64,000 nt of DNA from Afifella aestuarii (GTDB taxonomy: Bacteria; Pseudomonadota; Alphaproteobacteria; Rhizobiales; Afifellaceae). The translations under genes and the position numbers were made by a program. Shown in pieces: positions 1-9,388 of the stretch (the stretch's first letter is position 1; each line of letters opens with the position of its first letter). The DNA is taken from positions 496,001-560,000 of the forward strand of contig NZ_SAUF01000001.1 of assembly GCF_004023665.1 (NCBI RefSeq), in the 5' to 3' direction. The notes below the pieces were generated by a model. That model was not told where the DNA came from. It was given only the letters and a program-made list of their open reading frames with translations, and made no database searches.

Positions 1-416
1 TCGACCGGGGGAGCCGCTCCAAGGCACTTTTTTCGATCACCGAACACGCCAAAGACCGCGTCGCCAAAGGTTTTCAGGTCATCATCTTTCCCGAAGGGAC
101 AAGGCGGGCGCCGCTTGCGCCGCCGAATTACCGCTACGGGGTCGTGCATCTTTACAAGGAACTTCAGGTTCCCGTGGTGCCTGTGGCGCTCAATGCCGGC
201 CTTTACTGGCCGCGGCGGTCGTTTGCGCATATTCCCGGCACCGTTCGGGTCGAAGTTCTGCCGCCGATCGAGCCTGGCCTTGATTCCGCCACCTTCGCCG
301 CAAAACTTCAGCAATCTATTGAAGATAAAACAAATGAGTTGATGCAAGAAGCACGCGACCGCGATCCGGCGACGCGGCGCATCGTTGTCGAAGAGCATGT
401 CGCAGAGGTGACTTGA
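1..416 (+). CDS. plsC: 1-acyl-sn-glycerol-3-phosphate acyltransferase, 5' end missing
   Basis: The window opens inside this gene in the frame starting at base 3, so only the C-terminal 137 or so residues are seen. They contain FPEGTR, the glycerophosphate-binding block III of PlsC-type acyltransferases, followed by VPVVPVALNAG, which matches block IV. The family acylates lysophosphatidic acid to phosphatidic acid at the inner membrane during phospholipid synthesis. The HX4D catalytic block lies upstream, outside the window. The stop at 414-416 is followed 30 bases later by a small gene on the same strand, possibly co-transcribed. Confidence 0.85.
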   Translation, partial: DRGSRSKALFSITEHAKDRVAKGFQVIIFPEGTRRAPLAPPNYRYGVVHLYKELQVPVVPVALNAGLYWPRRSFAHIPGTVRVEVLPPIEPGLDSATFAAKLQQSIEDKTNELMQEARDRDPATRRIVVEEHVAEVT

Positions 417-446
417 ACCGACGCGGCAACGAGATGGAAGGTTTTC

Positions 447-806
447 GTGACCGTTAAGTCATCACTGCCGCATGTGGTGCGGGAGCAGGGTGTTTCCGAC
501 CGGTATCTCTATTGGTCGGGGGCTTCGGGTCGACGCTATCTCTTCAGCAGACTCGATTTGGAACATGTCCTCAGCGTGAAAGATGCCGTGGTTCTCTGCG
601 TGAAGGGCGGGGATCTCCGCTGGGTCGGAAGCGACGATGCGCTCGATCCTGCGGATGTTTTGCGATTCGCCGCCGATGGCGTGATCTTCTACGCGCATTT
701 TCTTGCCGGGTCGGGTCGCTCCAGACAATTGGTGAGCGAAGATCTGAGCTCTTCGGAAACCCCTCCGGAAAAACGCCGCGGCGGCGGTTACTGCGTCGCC
801 GCCTGA
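447..806 (+). CDS. conserved small protein of unknown function
   Basis: This 119-residue protein starts at a GTG preceded by GGAAGG at a good distance. I do not recognise a named family. The N-terminal half (SDRYLYWSGASGRRYLFSRL) is rich in aromatic and basic residues, and the C-terminus is polar and basic with a final GGGYCVAA. No membrane segment or signal peptide is visible. It follows plsC by 30 bases and may share its transcript. Its 3' end overlaps the 3' end of the convergent ChaC-like gene by 19 bases. Its reality as a gene rests on the ribosome site, the frame and the operon-like position. Confidence 0.6.
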   Translation: MTVKSSLPHVVREQGVSDRYLYWSGASGRRYLFSRLDLEHVLSVKDAVVLCVKGGDLRWVGSDDALDPADVLRFAADGVIFYAHFLAGSGRSRQLVSEDLSSSETPPEKRRGGGYCVAA

Positions 807-1372
807 TTGCCGCCGCTTTCGCCCGCCACCGCGGGGCGATGATGTTCCAATTCTTCGGCGAGCCAGAAGAGATGGCGGTCGACGACGCCCATGTCGCGCA
901 GATGCTGGGCCGTGCTGACGACATAGTCGATGTTCGGCCCGGATTGTCCATGCGCGTGACGGACGATTTCGAGCTGGTGGGGCGCATCGAGAACGCCGGC
1001 ATATTGCTGGTGCGTGCGATCGACGAGATAGACGAGGGCATGGCCGCGCCCATCCGCGAAGACGACCGGCCGGACTGCTTCCTTGTAGACGCGCGTGACC
1101 TGTTCGCGGGCGCGAAGATATTCGACGACGGCTTCGCGGTCGTCCGCCTTCACCTTGAAAGCGAGGCCCCGGCAGCTGCCGCCGCGATCGAGGCCGAGCA
1201 CCAGGCCCGGCCGTTCTTCGGTGCCGCGATGCACGAAGGAATAGACGCAGAGCGAGCGGTGGGCGCCGATGAGACGCGCCGGTTTCGTCTCGACATGCGG
1301 AAAGCCCGGGTTCCACATGAGGGACCCGTAGCCGAAAACCCAGAAATCTTCGTCTGAAGGAACTTGCGCCAT
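788..1372 (-). CDS. ChaC-like gamma-glutamylcyclotransferase
   Basis: The 194-residue product begins with WVFGYGSLMWNPGF, the substrate-binding YGSL loop typical of ChaC proteins, and keeps the family pattern through RGLAF, YLVDRTH and LFWLAEELE. ChaC enzymes cleave glutathione to 5-oxoproline and cysteinylglycine in the cytoplasm, so a role in glutathione turnover is expected. Length fits the family (about 180-230). It is divergent from the DUF2125 gene, with 60 bases between the starts that must hold both promoters, and convergent with the small gene on its 3' side. Confidence 0.85.
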   Translation of the reverse strand: MAQVPSDEDFWVFGYGSLMWNPGFPHVETKPARLIGAHRSLCVYSFVHRGTEERPGLVLGLDRGGSCRGLAFKVKADDREAVVEYLRAREQVTRVYKEAVRPVVFADGRGHALVYLVDRTHQQYAGVLDAPHQLEIVRHAHGQSGPNIDYVVSTAQHLRDMGVVDRHLFWLAEELEHHRPAVAGESGGNQAATQ

Positions 1373-1432
1373 CGCGGGCTGGAGCTATCAGTTGCGCCGG
1401 CCGACCGCAACGGCCGTGAGGGAGAAGCCTGA

Positions 1433-2407
1433 ATGCGACGCATCTTGACGGTCCTGGCGATCATCGCCGTCATCCTGGCGGGTCTCTGGTCGGCGGGGTG
1501 GTACGCGCTTGCGACCTATGCCGACCGGCAGGTCGATGCTTTCCTTACCGAGCAGGCGCGGCGCGGCGTCGTCATGTCGTGCCCGGGCCGGCACATCGGC
1601 GGCTTTCCCTTCCGCTTGCGGCTCAGCTGCTCGCAGCCGGTGGAATTCACCTCCGCCGGGACCGAGGCGGCGACGCCGGCGCTTGCCGCGACCGTGCGGG
1701 CCGAACGCCCGCAGCAGGTCGAAACGGAGCTGGCGAGCCCCTTGACCATCAAGGCGCCCTATCTCGCCGAACCTCTGAAACTCGAATTCGCCGATGCCAA
1801 GATGACGACCGGTTTCGGCGGGGATGGCCTCAAGCGCGCCACCGTCGACGTCATGGGCGGACGCACGGTGCAGGGTGCGGTGACGGCCGGCCTCGATCGC
1901 GGGCAGGCTTTGGTGAAGCCCACGGAGGCGGAAGACGGCACCTCGGTGCAGGTGGCGCTGCGTGGTCTCACCGTCACCAAGGACGATCTCGCTTTGCCGG
2001 CGAGCGATCTGGCGCTCGCCGCCGATGTCGCGGCCGCGCCGGAGGCCGTTCTGAGCGGACTTCCGGGCCTGCGCCAGACCGGCCTCGAAGTGCGGCAGAT
2101 GCGTGCGGAATTGAAGACCGGGGGTGCGCGGGTGCTGGCATCCGGGCCTTTGCGGATCGGCCCCGACGGGCTCGTCTCCGGCCAGCTCGATGTCACCATC
2201 ACCGGCATCGAAGCCCTGTCGCGCTCCATCAAGGAGATGCCGGACGGCATCCGCGAGCCGGGTCAGCTGGTGCTGGCGGCCATTTCCGGCATCGGCGTAC
2301 CGGCTGAGGTGGACGGGCTTCCGGCGCGGCGCCTCACGATCAGCCTCGACCGGGGTGCTGCACGCATCGCCTTCATCAATCTCGGGCGGGTGCCGCCGCT
2401 CTTTTGA
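1433..2407 (+). CDS. DUF2125 domain-containing envelope protein
   Basis: The 324-residue product starts with a signal anchor or signal peptide (about residues 5-25, ILTVLAIIAVILAGLWSAGW) and then carries the DUF2125 pattern, with the conserved VVMSCPGRHIGGFPFRLRLSC near residues 45-65. DUF2125 proteins are common in alphaproteobacteria and lack an assigned reaction; they are presumed periplasmic or membrane-anchored. The ATG is preceded by GGGAGAAG. The gene ends 2 bases before the convergent tyrC stop, so no separate terminator fits between them. Confidence 0.85.
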   Translation: MRRILTVLAIIAVILAGLWSAGWYALATYADRQVDAFLTEQARRGVVMSCPGRHIGGFPFRLRLSCSQPVEFTSAGTEAATPALAATVRAERPQQVETELASPLTIKAPYLAEPLKLEFADAKMTTGFGGDGLKRATVDVMGGRTVQGAVTAGLDRGQALVKPTEAEDGTSVQVALRGLTVTKDDLALPASDLALAADVAAAPEAVLSGLPGLRQTGLEVRQMRAELKTGGARVLASGPLRIGPDGLVSGQLDVTITGIEALSRSIKEMPDGIREPGQLVLAAISGIGVPAEVDGLPARRLTISLDRGAARIAFINLGRVPPLF

Positions 2408-2409
2408 GG

Positions 2410-3318
2410 TTACGCCTTTTTCTGGCGGCCGAAATCGGGATCGGCCGTTTCCTGGCCGGCCTCGATGATGCCGCGGCGGATCGCCCGGGTGCGCGTGAAG
2501 AGATCGAAGAGCGTGTCGCCGTCGCCCCAGCGGATCGCCCGCTGCAGGGCCGTCAGATCCTCGTTGAAGCGGGCGAGCATCTCCAGAACCGCTTCGCGGT
2601 TGGTGAGAAAGATGTCGCGCCACATGGTCGGATCGGAGGCGGCGATGCGGGTGAAATCGCGAAAACCGCCGGCGGCGAATTTCATGACTTCCGATTCCGT
2701 CACCGTCTCCAGATCGGCGGCGGTGCCGACGATGTTGTAGGCGATGAGATGCGGCACATGGCTGGTGATGGCGAGGACCATGTCGTGATGGCTGGGCTCC
2801 ATCGTCTCGACATGCGAGCCGAGCCGTTCCCAGAAGGCTTTGAGCTTCTCAACGGCGTCGGGATTGGTTCCTGAGGGCGGGGTCAGAACGCACCAGCGTC
2901 CGTCGAAGAGTTCCGGAAAGCCCGCATCCGGCCCGGAATGCTCGGTGCCGGCAATCGGATGGGCGGGCACGAAATCGATGTGGTCGGGCAGATGCGGCTG
3001 CATGGCGGCGACGACCGCGCCTTTGACGGAGCCGACGTCGGAGATGATCGCACCCGGCTCAAGATGCGGGGCAATGGCCTCTGTGATGTCGCCCACCGCG
3101 CCGACCGGCACGCACAAAATGACGAGATCGGCGCCTTTGACCGCTTCCGCGGGATCGGTCGTGTAGGTGTCGCCAAGACCGCGGCGCGCCGCCGCGTCGA
3201 CGGTTTCCTGACGCCGGCTCTGGATGGAGACCTCATCGACGAGGCCCTCCTTGCGCGCCCGCAGGGCGATCGACGAGCCGATGAGACCGATACCGATGAG
3301 ACAAAGACGTTTGAACAT
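2410..3318 (-). CDS. tyrC: prephenate/arogenate dehydrogenase
   Basis: The product of about 302 residues carries an N-terminal Rossmann motif GIGLIGSS, then AHPIAGTEHSG and the helical dimerisation region of the TyrA/TyrC family. It oxidatively decarboxylates prephenate or arogenate on the way to tyrosine, with NAD(P)+. There is no fused chorismate mutase or ACT domain; a chorismate mutase lies two genes upstream. The ATG at 3318 was chosen because the Rossmann strand begins at once. A TTG at 3339 would add seven residues and overlap the hisC stop. The gene follows hisC by 13 bases, forming a mutase-hisC-tyrC transcript. Confidence 0.9.
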   Translation of the reverse strand: MFKRLCLIGIGLIGSSIALRARKEGLVDEVSIQSRRQETVDAAARRGLGDTYTTDPAEAVKGADLVILCVPVGAVGDITEAIAPHLEPGAIISDVGSVKGAVVAAMQPHLPDHIDFVPAHPIAGTEHSGPDAGFPELFDGRWCVLTPPSGTNPDAVEKLKAFWERLGSHVETMEPSHHDMVLAITSHVPHLIAYNIVGTAADLETVTESEVMKFAAGGFRDFTRIAASDPTMWRDIFLTNREAVLEMLARFNEDLTALQRAIRWGDGDTLFDLFTRTRAIRRGIIEAGQETADPDFGRQKKA

Positions 3319-3331
3319 GATGGGAAATGGA

Positions 3332-4423
3332 TCAGGCAAAGAAGCGGGTGAGCACGTCCACCACCTTGCGGTTGGCCGCTTCCGTGCCGATGCTCATGCG
3401 CAGTGCGTTGGTTAAGCCATAGCCCGACACCCGGCGCAGAATGCAGCCTTCGGCCCGCAGAGCGTTGTCGGCGGCTTCGGCGTTCCTGTCCGGGGTGTCC
3501 GGGAAATGGATGAGAATGAAATTGCCGGCGCTCGGCGTCACCGTCAGGCCGAGCTTTTCAAGCTCTTCGCTCACCCAGGGCAGCCATTTTTCGTTGTGGG
3601 CGATCGCCGTCTCGACATGGGCGCGGTCGGCCATCGCCGCCGCACCGGCGGCAAGCGAGGGCGCCGAGACGTTGAAGGGGCCGCGCGTGCGGTTGAGGAG
3701 CTCGATGACGGAAGCCGGGCCATAGGCCCAGCCGATCCTGAGGGCGGCGAGCCCGTAGATCTTGGAGAAGGTGCGCGTCATCAGGACGTTCGGTGCTTCG
3801 CCCGCGAGCTCGATGCCGCTCTCGTAATCGTTGCGCCGGACGTATTCGGCATAGGCCGCGTCGAGGACGAGAAGGACGTTCGCCGGCAGACCGCGCTGCA
3901 GGCGGCGGATTTCCGAGAAGGGGAGATAGGTGCCCGTCGGGTTGCTCGGATTGGCGAGATAGACGAGCCGCGTCTTCTCCGTGACGCAGGCGAGGATCGC
4001 ATCGACGTCGACGGTGAGGTCTTTTTCCGGCGCCACGACCGGTGTCGCGCCGGCCGACAGGATGGCGATGCGGTAGACGAGAAATCCGTACTGCGGATAG
4101 ATCGCCTCGTCGCCCGGCGACAGGAACGTCTGGGCGGCGAGCGTCAGGATCTCGTCGGAGCCGTTGCCGCAGATGATGCGATCGGGATTGAGACCATGGG
4201 CGGCGGCGATCGCCTCACGCAGCTTGCGGGCCGAGCCGTCGGGATAAAGATGCAGGTCGCCGGCGAGCGAACGAAACGCTTCCACCGCCGCCGGGCTCGG
4301 GCCGAGCGGGGTTTCGTTGGAGGAGAGTTTGAACGTCTCCCGGCCGCCGTCCCCGCTATCGCCCGGCACATAGGCGGCGATATCGAGGACCCCTTTGCGG
4401 GGCGTGAGAGCCTTGGTGCTCAT
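3332..4423 (-). CDS. hisC: histidinol-phosphate / aromatic aminotransferase
   Basis: This 363-residue fold-type I PLP aminotransferase has the HisC pattern: NETPLGPSP near residue 36, NPSNPTG at 158-164, the YAEY segment, and [17 protein letters not shown] with Lys221 as the expected Schiff-base lysine. HisC-type enzymes transaminate histidinol phosphate, and in rhizobia such paralogues often also act on phenylpyruvate, 4-hydroxyphenylpyruvate or prephenate. Its place between chorismate mutase and tyrC suggests the aromatic role matters here (inference). The start overlaps the upstream stop by 4 bases (ATGA). Confidence 0.9.
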   Translation of the reverse strand: MSTKALTPRKGVLDIAAYVPGDSGDGGRETFKLSSNETPLGPSPAAVEAFRSLAGDLHLYPDGSARKLREAIAAAHGLNPDRIICGNGSDEILTLAAQTFLSPGDEAIYPQYGFLVYRIAILSAGATPVVAPEKDLTVDVDAILACVTEKTRLVYLANPSNPTGTYLPFSEIRRLQRGLPANVLLVLDAAYAEYVRRNDYESGIELAGEAPNVLMTRTFSKIYGLAALRIGWAYGPASVIELLNRTRGPFNVSAPSLAAGAAAMADRAHVETAIAHNEKWLPWVSEELEKLGLTVTPSAGNFILIHFPDTPDRNAEAADNALRAEGCILRRVSGYGLTNALRMSIGTEAANRKVVDVLTRFFA

Positions 4424-5253
4424 ACCTGGTCTTCTTCCGTCTGTTCTTCCTCCTGGCCGACGAAATGGATCGGTGCGGCGAAGGAGCCGAGCTCCACGGG
4501 CTCGGAAAAGGTCGCGCCGCGCTTTTCAGCTTCTTCCTGCAATGCGGCGTAGGAGATCGCGCCCGAAATCTCGACGAGGATCTCGTCGCCCTCGCGCGTG
4601 ACGATGCGCGCGTTGAAGGCGGACAGCGTTTTTTCGAAGGCGCCCGTCGCGTGCATGCGCCAGAGCCGGATATCGGCCTCCGGCGGCACGGACAGCTTGG
4701 GGCCGGCGACATAGGCCTCGGCCTGGACGGGGTGGTTCGGCGCGATGATGAAGGGCAGGCGCGCGAAAATCTGCAGATCCTCGCCGTCGAAATCCCGCCA
4801 CCAGCGCCCGGGCGAGTGCGGGGACAAAATGGCGATGAGATCGCCGTCGCGGCGCAGGGCCGCCAGGGCGTCGGCATCGCTTGCCGCCGCTTCCGCCGGC
4901 ACGGAAAAGCCGAACTGAAAACGGACGAGATCCTGCAACGCGGCGGGGTCCGTCGACTGGCCGATCAGGATGCGGAACGGTGCCTGCATCGCGGTGAAGG
5001 TGGAGATCACCTCGCGCCAGATGTGCTCGACGGTCGCAAGCGGCAGAATGCCTTCGTGACGCATGACGAGCGCCCGCATCATGTGCGCTTCCCGGTCCGG
5101 CCGGAAGGCCGCTCCCGGCGCGCTCGTCCCCTTGATGTGGATGAGTTCGTCGATCACGGCGCTGCGTTCGATCAGAAGGCGATGAACCTCCTCGTCGATG
5201 TGGTCGATACGCTGGCGGATCTTGGCAAGCGCGTCGGGTGCCATGGCGCTCAT
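4420..5253 (-). CDS. chorismate mutase with a degenerate prephenate dehydratase-like C-terminus
   Basis: Residues 1-95 (277-residue form) form an AroQ-type helical chorismate mutase, with [16 protein letters not shown] and the R/K spacing of the class. Residues 100-270 ([14 protein letters not shown] onward) resemble the prephenate dehydratase fold, but the catalytic TRF motif is not visible and no ACT domain is present. It should convert chorismate to prephenate for Phe and Tyr synthesis; the second domain may be structural or regulatory. I use the ATG at 5253, where the mutase domain starts; the frame stays open to 5412. It is first in the hisC-tyrC operon, divergent from metX. Confidence 0.8.
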   Translation of the reverse strand: MSAMAPDALAKIRQRIDHIDEEVHRLLIERSAVIDELIHIKGTSAPGAAFRPDREAHMMRALVMRHEGILPLATVEHIWREVISTFTAMQAPFRILIGQSTDPAALQDLVRFQFGFSVPAEAAASDADALAALRRDGDLIAILSPHSPGRWWRDFDGEDLQIFARLPFIIAPNHPVQAEAYVAGPKLSVPPEADIRLWRMHATGAFEKTLSAFNARIVTREGDEILVEISGAISYAALQEEAEKRGATFSEPVELGSFAAPIHFVGQEEEQTEEDQV

Positions 5254-5333
5254 GGGTGTTATCCGGTCTTCTAGGCGGCGGGTTTCTTCGCTTTGCTGCA
5301 TAGCGAGACGGCCCGCTGGACGCAAAGAAAAGA

Positions 5334-5362
5334 TTGACAGGCGCGAAGCTCGCTTCCTAAGC
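5334..5362 (+). promoter_or_regulatory. putative sigma-70 promoter of metX-metW
   Basis: A perfect TTGACA at 5334-5339 is followed, 17 bases later, by a weak -10 (CTAAGC at 5357-5362). The predicted transcript would begin about 20 bases before the metX ATG at 5389, which is itself preceded by GAAGGA at 5375-5380. The short leader leaves no room for a methionine riboswitch downstream of this promoter. Confidence 0.45.
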
Positions 5363-5388
5363 CGCTCAACCACCGAAGGAACGTCGCA

Positions 5389-6561
5389 ATGGATGCCGGT
5401 GTGCCAAATCATGCCACCGCCGCTGCCCGGCAGGTGGATTGCCCTTCAAGCCTCTGCATGGGTTTTGCGGAGACGCTTGCGCTCGACGGCGGCGATGCGC
5501 TGCCGAGCTTTCAGATCGCCTATCAGGTCTACGGAACACTCAACGAAGACAAATCGAATGCCATCCTGGTCTGCCATGCGCTGACCGGCGATCAACATGT
5601 CGCCAACGAGCATCCGGTGACCGGCAAGGCCGGCTGGTGGTCGCTGATGGTGGGGCCGGGCCGGCCGATCGATACGGACCGCTATTTCGTCATCTGCGCC
5701 AATGTGCTCGGCGGCTGCATGGGATCGACGGGACCGGCGTCGTCGAACCCCGCGAGCGGCGAGCCCTATGCCCTCGATCTGCCGGTCATCACGGTGCGCG
5801 ACATGGTGCGGGCGCAGGCGCGTCTCGTCGACGAGCTCGGCATCGAGAAACTCTTTGCGGTCGTCGGCGGCTCGATGGGCGGCATGCAGGTTCTGCAATG
5901 GGCCGTCAGCTATCCCGAGCGCGTCTTCGCCGCGATCCCGATCGCGACCGCGCCGCGCCACACCTCGCAGAATATCGGCTTCAACGAAGTCGGCCGGCAG
6001 GCGGTGATGGCCGATCCCGATTGGTGCGGCGGCAAATATCTGATGCTCGGCAAGCGGCCGGCGAAAGGCCTCGCCGTGGCGCGCATGGCGGCGCACATCA
6101 CCTATCTGTCGGAGAGCGCGCTGCACCACAAATTCGGCCGGCATCTGCAGGACCGCGAGGCGCTGACCTTCGGTTTCGACGCCGATTTCCAGATCGAATC
6201 CTATCTGCGCCATCAGGGGATGACGTTCGTGGAGCGCTTCGACGCGAACTCCTATCTCTACCTGACGCGGGCGATGGATTATTTCGATCTGGCCAAGGAT
6301 TTCCGCGGGCGGCTGGCGGATGCCTTTCGGGGGGCCACGTCGCGCTTTTGCGTGATCTCCTTCAGCAGCGACTGGCTGTTTCCGACGGCCGAGAACCGTT
6401 CGATCGTGCATTCGCTCAATGCGTCGGGCGCCAATGTCTCCTTCGTGGAGGTGGAGACGGATCGCGGCCACGACGCCTTCCTGCTCGACGAACCGGAGCT
6501 GTTTCGCACCGTCTCGGGCTTTCTGCGCGGTGCGGCACGTGTCAGGGGGCTGGCGGAATGA
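5389..6561 (+). CDS. metX: homoserine O-acetyltransferase
   Basis: This 390-residue alpha/beta-hydrolase has all MetX landmarks: HALTGDQH at 63-70, [12 protein letters not shown] near 105-116, the nucleophile elbow GGSMGGMQ with Ser162, and the C-terminal Asp (FSSDWLFP) and His (DRGHDAFLL) of the triad. It transfers acetyl (or in some homologues succinyl) from CoA to homoserine, the committed step of methionine synthesis by direct sulfhydrylation. The ATG has a GAAGGA site 8 bases upstream. The stop overlaps metW by ATGA, so the two are translationally coupled. Confidence 0.95.
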   Translation: MDAGVPNHATAAARQVDCPSSLCMGFAETLALDGGDALPSFQIAYQVYGTLNEDKSNAILVCHALTGDQHVANEHPVTGKAGWWSLMVGPGRPIDTDRYFVICANVLGGCMGSTGPASSNPASGEPYALDLPVITVRDMVRAQARLVDELGIEKLFAVVGGSMGGMQVLQWAVSYPERVFAAIPIATAPRHTSQNIGFNEVGRQAVMADPDWCGGKYLMLGKRPAKGLAVARMAAHITYLSESALHHKFGRHLQDREALTFGFDADFQIESYLRHQGMTFVERFDANSYLYLTRAMDYFDLAKDFRGRLADAFRGATSRFCVISFSSDWLFPTAENRSIVHSLNASGANVSFVEVETDRGHDAFLLDEPELFRTVSGFLRGAARVRGLAE

Positions 6562-7196
6562 GCGAGATGCAATTGGCGACGATGGCGGCCGATCCGGACC
6601 GCGTCGATCTGCGTGTCATCGCCGGCTTCGTCAGTCCGGGGTCGCGCGTGCTCGATGTCGGCTGCGGCGACGGGGCGCTTCTGAAGCTCCTCGCCCAGGA
6701 AAAGGGCGTCGACGGGCGCGGCATCGAATTGTCGCAAAGGGGCGTGAACCAGGCGGTGGCCGAGGGTCTTTCCGTCATCCAGGGCGATGCGGACCGCGAT
6801 CTCGAAACCTATCCGGACGGTGCCTTCGATTTTGCCATTCTGAGCCAGACGCTGCAGGCGACGCGCAATCCGCGCACGGTCGTGGAGAATCTTCTGCGTA
6901 TCGGCCGGCGGGCGATCGTGTCGTTCCCGAACTTCGGCAATTGGCGCATCCGCAGCCAGTTCATGGTCTGGGGGCGCATGCCGATCACCTCCAACCTGCC
7001 CTATAGCTGGTACGACACGCCGAACATCCATTTCTGCACGATCAAGGACTTTTTGACCCTGACGGGCGAGATCGATGCCACGATCGAGGATGCGGTCTGC
7101 CTCTATGGGGAAGGCAAGCGGATGACGCAGACGGCTCCCTGGACGATCTGGAACCTCTTCGGCGAGCAGGCCGTGTTCGTTCTGAGCCGCGGTTAG
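6558..7196 (+). CDS. metW: methionine biosynthesis protein MetW (methyltransferase-like)
   Basis: The 212-residue product has a SAM-binding class I fold: VLDVGCGDG near residues 31-37 and the MetW-specific [12 protein letters not shown] and [13 protein letters not shown] segments. MetW is paired with MetX across proteobacteria and is needed for full MetX activity in some of them; its reaction is not settled. It starts with the ATG that overlaps the metX stop. It ends 20 bases from the convergent methyltransferase gene. Confidence 0.93.
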   Translation: MSEMQLATMAADPDRVDLRVIAGFVSPGSRVLDVGCGDGALLKLLAQEKGVDGRGIELSQRGVNQAVAEGLSVIQGDADRDLETYPDGAFDFAILSQTLQATRNPRTVVENLLRIGRRAIVSFPNFGNWRIRSQFMVWGRMPITSNLPYSWYDTPNIHFCTIKDFLTLTGEIDATIEDAVCLYGEGKRMTQTAPWTIWNLFGEQAVFVLSRG

Positions 7197-7216
7197 ATCC
7201 TTCGCGAGGACCGGCC

Positions 7217-7957
7217 TCAGGTCGCGTCGATCATGCCGACGCCCGGCTGAAGCGCCGGCTTCAGCGCCGGACGGAACGCCCGTTTCGCCTTCACTGTCGT
7301 CGCCGGCATCACCACCTTTTGCGCATAGACGCAGGTGACGCCGGAAAACGCCGGCCAGAGATTGCGGCCGAGCTTTTCGATGGCGGGCGACAGGCTGAGG
7401 AGCGAGCGGCTTTGCGTCGGCCACATATGGAGCGCGGTCGTCCAGGCGGTGACGTTGAAGCCCGTCTCCTGCAGGAGAGACTTCAGCTGGCTGCGCGAAT
7501 AGGGGCGGCCATAGCCGAAGGGTGAGGTCTCGACGCGCGCCCAGGCCCCCTGGCGATTGGGAACGACGATGAAGACGCGGCCGTTGTTGGTGAGAACGCG
7601 GCGCAGCTCCGCCATCAATTCCGGCGGTTGCGACGAGGTTTCGAGCGCATGGACGAGAATCGCAAGATCGATGGCGGCATCGGGCAGAGGCAGACAGGTC
7701 TCCTCCACGAGAGCCGTCGCAGAGCGGCTGGCGCAGGGCCATTCCATGACACCCTGCGGCGCCGGCATGAAGGCGAAGACGCGTTCGGCCCGGCCGAGCT
7801 GCGGGCCGAGATAGGGGGTGGCGAAGCCAAGGCCGAGGACGCGATCGCTCGGTCCGACATTGATCAGCCGGTGCATGCTGTCGCGCACATGCCGCGTCAC
7901 CATTCTGCCGAGAAGGCTTGCGTAGAATTCGCGCAGATCGACGACGTCAAGATGCAT
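7217..7957 (-). CDS. class I SAM-dependent methyltransferase
   Basis: This 246-residue protein has a methyltransferase-11-type core: a glycine-poor motif I variant (VLGLGFATPYLG, residues about 40-51), the post-motif LPLPDAAIDLAILVHALE, and VLTNNGRVFIVVPNRQGAW. The substrate cannot be told. The C-terminal 30 residues are basic and proline-rich. It lies divergent from gloB. GTG at 7960 and ATG at 7957 are adjacent start options; I chose the ATG. Confidence 0.85.
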   Translation of the reverse strand: MHLDVVDLREFYASLLGRMVTRHVRDSMHRLINVGPSDRVLGLGFATPYLGPQLGRAERVFAFMPAPQGVMEWPCASRSATALVEETCLPLPDAAIDLAILVHALETSSQPPELMAELRRVLTNNGRVFIVVPNRQGAWARVETSPFGYGRPYSRSQLKSLLQETGFNVTAWTTALHMWPTQSRSLLSLSPAIEKLGRNLWPAFSGVTCVYAQKVVMPATTVKAKRAFRPALKPALQPGVGMIDAT

Positions 7958-8139
7958 CACGTGAACCTGCCAGACCTTCCTCCGTCAGCGCCGTGGCACT
8001 GGGACCCAACTGCGCCCCATCGTCTAGCATGCCTTGCTCACGGCTTCATGGCGGGAAATATCGCCCTATACTGGCCGCACGCCAACACCTAACGCCAACA
8101 CCGAGCGTCCAGCGCAACCCAATCGAGAAGGAGAAGGCC

Positions 8140-8910
8140 TTGGCGGCACTCGAAATCGTTCAGTTTCCGGCCCGTTCGGACAATTACGCCGTGCTGGTGC
8201 ATGACCCTGATTCGGGGGCGACGGCGGCCATCGATGCGCCCGAAGCCGATCCCATCATCGAGGCGCTGCAGGCGCGCGGCTGGGTGCTCACAGATATTTT
8301 CGTGACCCACAAGCATTTCGACCATATCGAGGGCGTGCCGGCGCTGCGCGAGACGTTTTCCGCGCGCACCATCGGTCCGCGCAAGAGTGCGGCCGCGACC
8401 GGCCTCTACGACAAGACGGTGGAGGACGGCGAGACGTTCAAATGGGCCGGCCGCACCATCCAGGTTTTGGAGACGCCCGGACATACGCTCGACCATCTCG
8501 CCTATTATTTCACCGAGGACGGCGTCGCCTTCGCCGGCGACACGCTGTTCGCGCTCGGCTGCGGACGGGTCTTCGAAGGATCGGCCGAGCAGATGTGGAA
8601 TTCGCTGCAGAAGCTGCGCGCGCTGCCGGACGAGACCGTCGTCTATTGCGGTCACGAATATACGCTCGCCAACGCTGAATTCGCCGTCAGCGTCGATCCC
8701 GACAATGAAAAGCTTGCCGAGCGCAAGAAGGAAGTCGAAGGGCTGCGCCAGGACGGCCATGCGACGCTGCCGACGACGATCGCGCTGGAAAAGGCGACCA
8801 ATCCGTTCCTGCGTGCCGATGATCCGGCATTTCAGCAGGCGCTCGGTATGGAAGGCGAGGAGCCTGTCGCGGTCTTTGCCGAGACGCGCAAGCGCAAGGA
8901 CAATTTCTGA
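8140..8910 (+). CDS. gloB: hydroxyacylglutathione hydrolase (glyoxalase II)
   Basis: The 256-residue metallo-beta-lactamase-fold protein has THKHFDH at residues 56-62 (THxHxDH), the downstream metal ligands in TPGHTLDH and AGDTLFALGCGR, and the glyoxalase II C-terminal domain with CGHEYTLANAEF. It hydrolyses S-lactoylglutathione to lactate and glutathione, completing methylglyoxal detoxification. The start is a TTG at 8140 preceded by GAGAAGGAGAAGG; the frame is open further upstream but the domain begins here. It precedes a cupin gene by 16 bases. Confidence 0.93.
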   Translation: MAALEIVQFPARSDNYAVLVHDPDSGATAAIDAPEADPIIEALQARGWVLTDIFVTHKHFDHIEGVPALRETFSARTIGPRKSAAATGLYDKTVEDGETFKWAGRTIQVLETPGHTLDHLAYYFTEDGVAFAGDTLFALGCGRVFEGSAEQMWNSLQKLRALPDETVVYCGHEYTLANAEFAVSVDPDNEKLAERKKEVEGLRQDGHATLPTTIALEKATNPFLRADDPAFQQALGMEGEEPVAVFAETRKRKDNF

Positions 8911-8926
8911 GCGACGGGCGGAAACG

Positions 8927-9388
8927 ATGCCGGGAGAAGACCGGGCCGGCGGCCGGATGGAAAGCCTGAGCGCGGAAGAGGTGATTGCTCTCCTCAAGCT
9001 CACGCCGCATCCGGAGGGCGGGCATTTTCTGGAGACTTTCCGAGATGAGAGGGAGGCCGGCGGGCGGGCCGCCGGCACGCTCATCTATTTTCTTCTGGCC
9101 GAAGGCGAGCGCTCGCACTGGCACCGGATCGATGCGAGCGAGGCCTGGCATTATTACGCCGGAGCGCCGCTCGCTCTCGAGATCGCCGAAGAGGGGATGG
9201 CGCGGCGCCGGCATCTCCTCGGTCCCGATCTTGCCGCCGGTGAACGGCCGCAATGCGTGGTGCCTGCCTTTGCCTGGCAGGCGGCGGAAAGCCTCGGCGC
9301 CTGGACGCTCGTCGGCTGCAGCGTGGCGCCGGGCTTTCAGTTCGAGGCGTTCGAGCTGGCGGAAGCAGGCTTCGAGCCCGGTCTCTGA
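8927..9388 (+). CDS. DUF985/cupin-5 family protein
   Basis: This 153-residue product matches the cupin_5 (DUF985) family: HPEGGHFLETFRD, IYFLLAEGERSHWHRIDASEAWHYYAG, and the C-terminal VAPGFQFEAFELAE. The fold is a small beta barrel with histidines that could bind metal; no reaction is established. The ATG at 8927 lies 16 bases after gloB, suggesting one transcript; an internal ATG at 8957 would also begin the domain. Its last 52 bases overlap the 3' end of the convergent EamA gene, an unusually long tail-to-tail overlap. Confidence 0.82.
   Translation: MPGEDRAGGRMESLSAEEVIALLKLTPHPEGGHFLETFRDEREAGGRAAGTLIYFLLAEGERSHWHRIDASEAWHYYAGAPLALEIAEEGMARRRHLLGPDLAAGERPQCVVPAFAWQAAESLGAWTLVGCSVAPGFQFEAFELAEAGFEPGL

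Noticed and set aside
462-1316. Long antisense frame opposite the ChaC-like gene
   Set aside because: High GC leaves long stop-poor antisense frames; the composition is Arg/Pro/Ala-rich with no domain. The same holds for many other long antisense frames such as 6279-7742 and 32710-33304.
5254-5388. A SAM-II or related riboswitch before metX
   Set aside because: The gap holds a TTGACA box only 55 bases before the ATG, and I could not trace the SAM-II pseudoknot with its conserved stems between promoter and gene.
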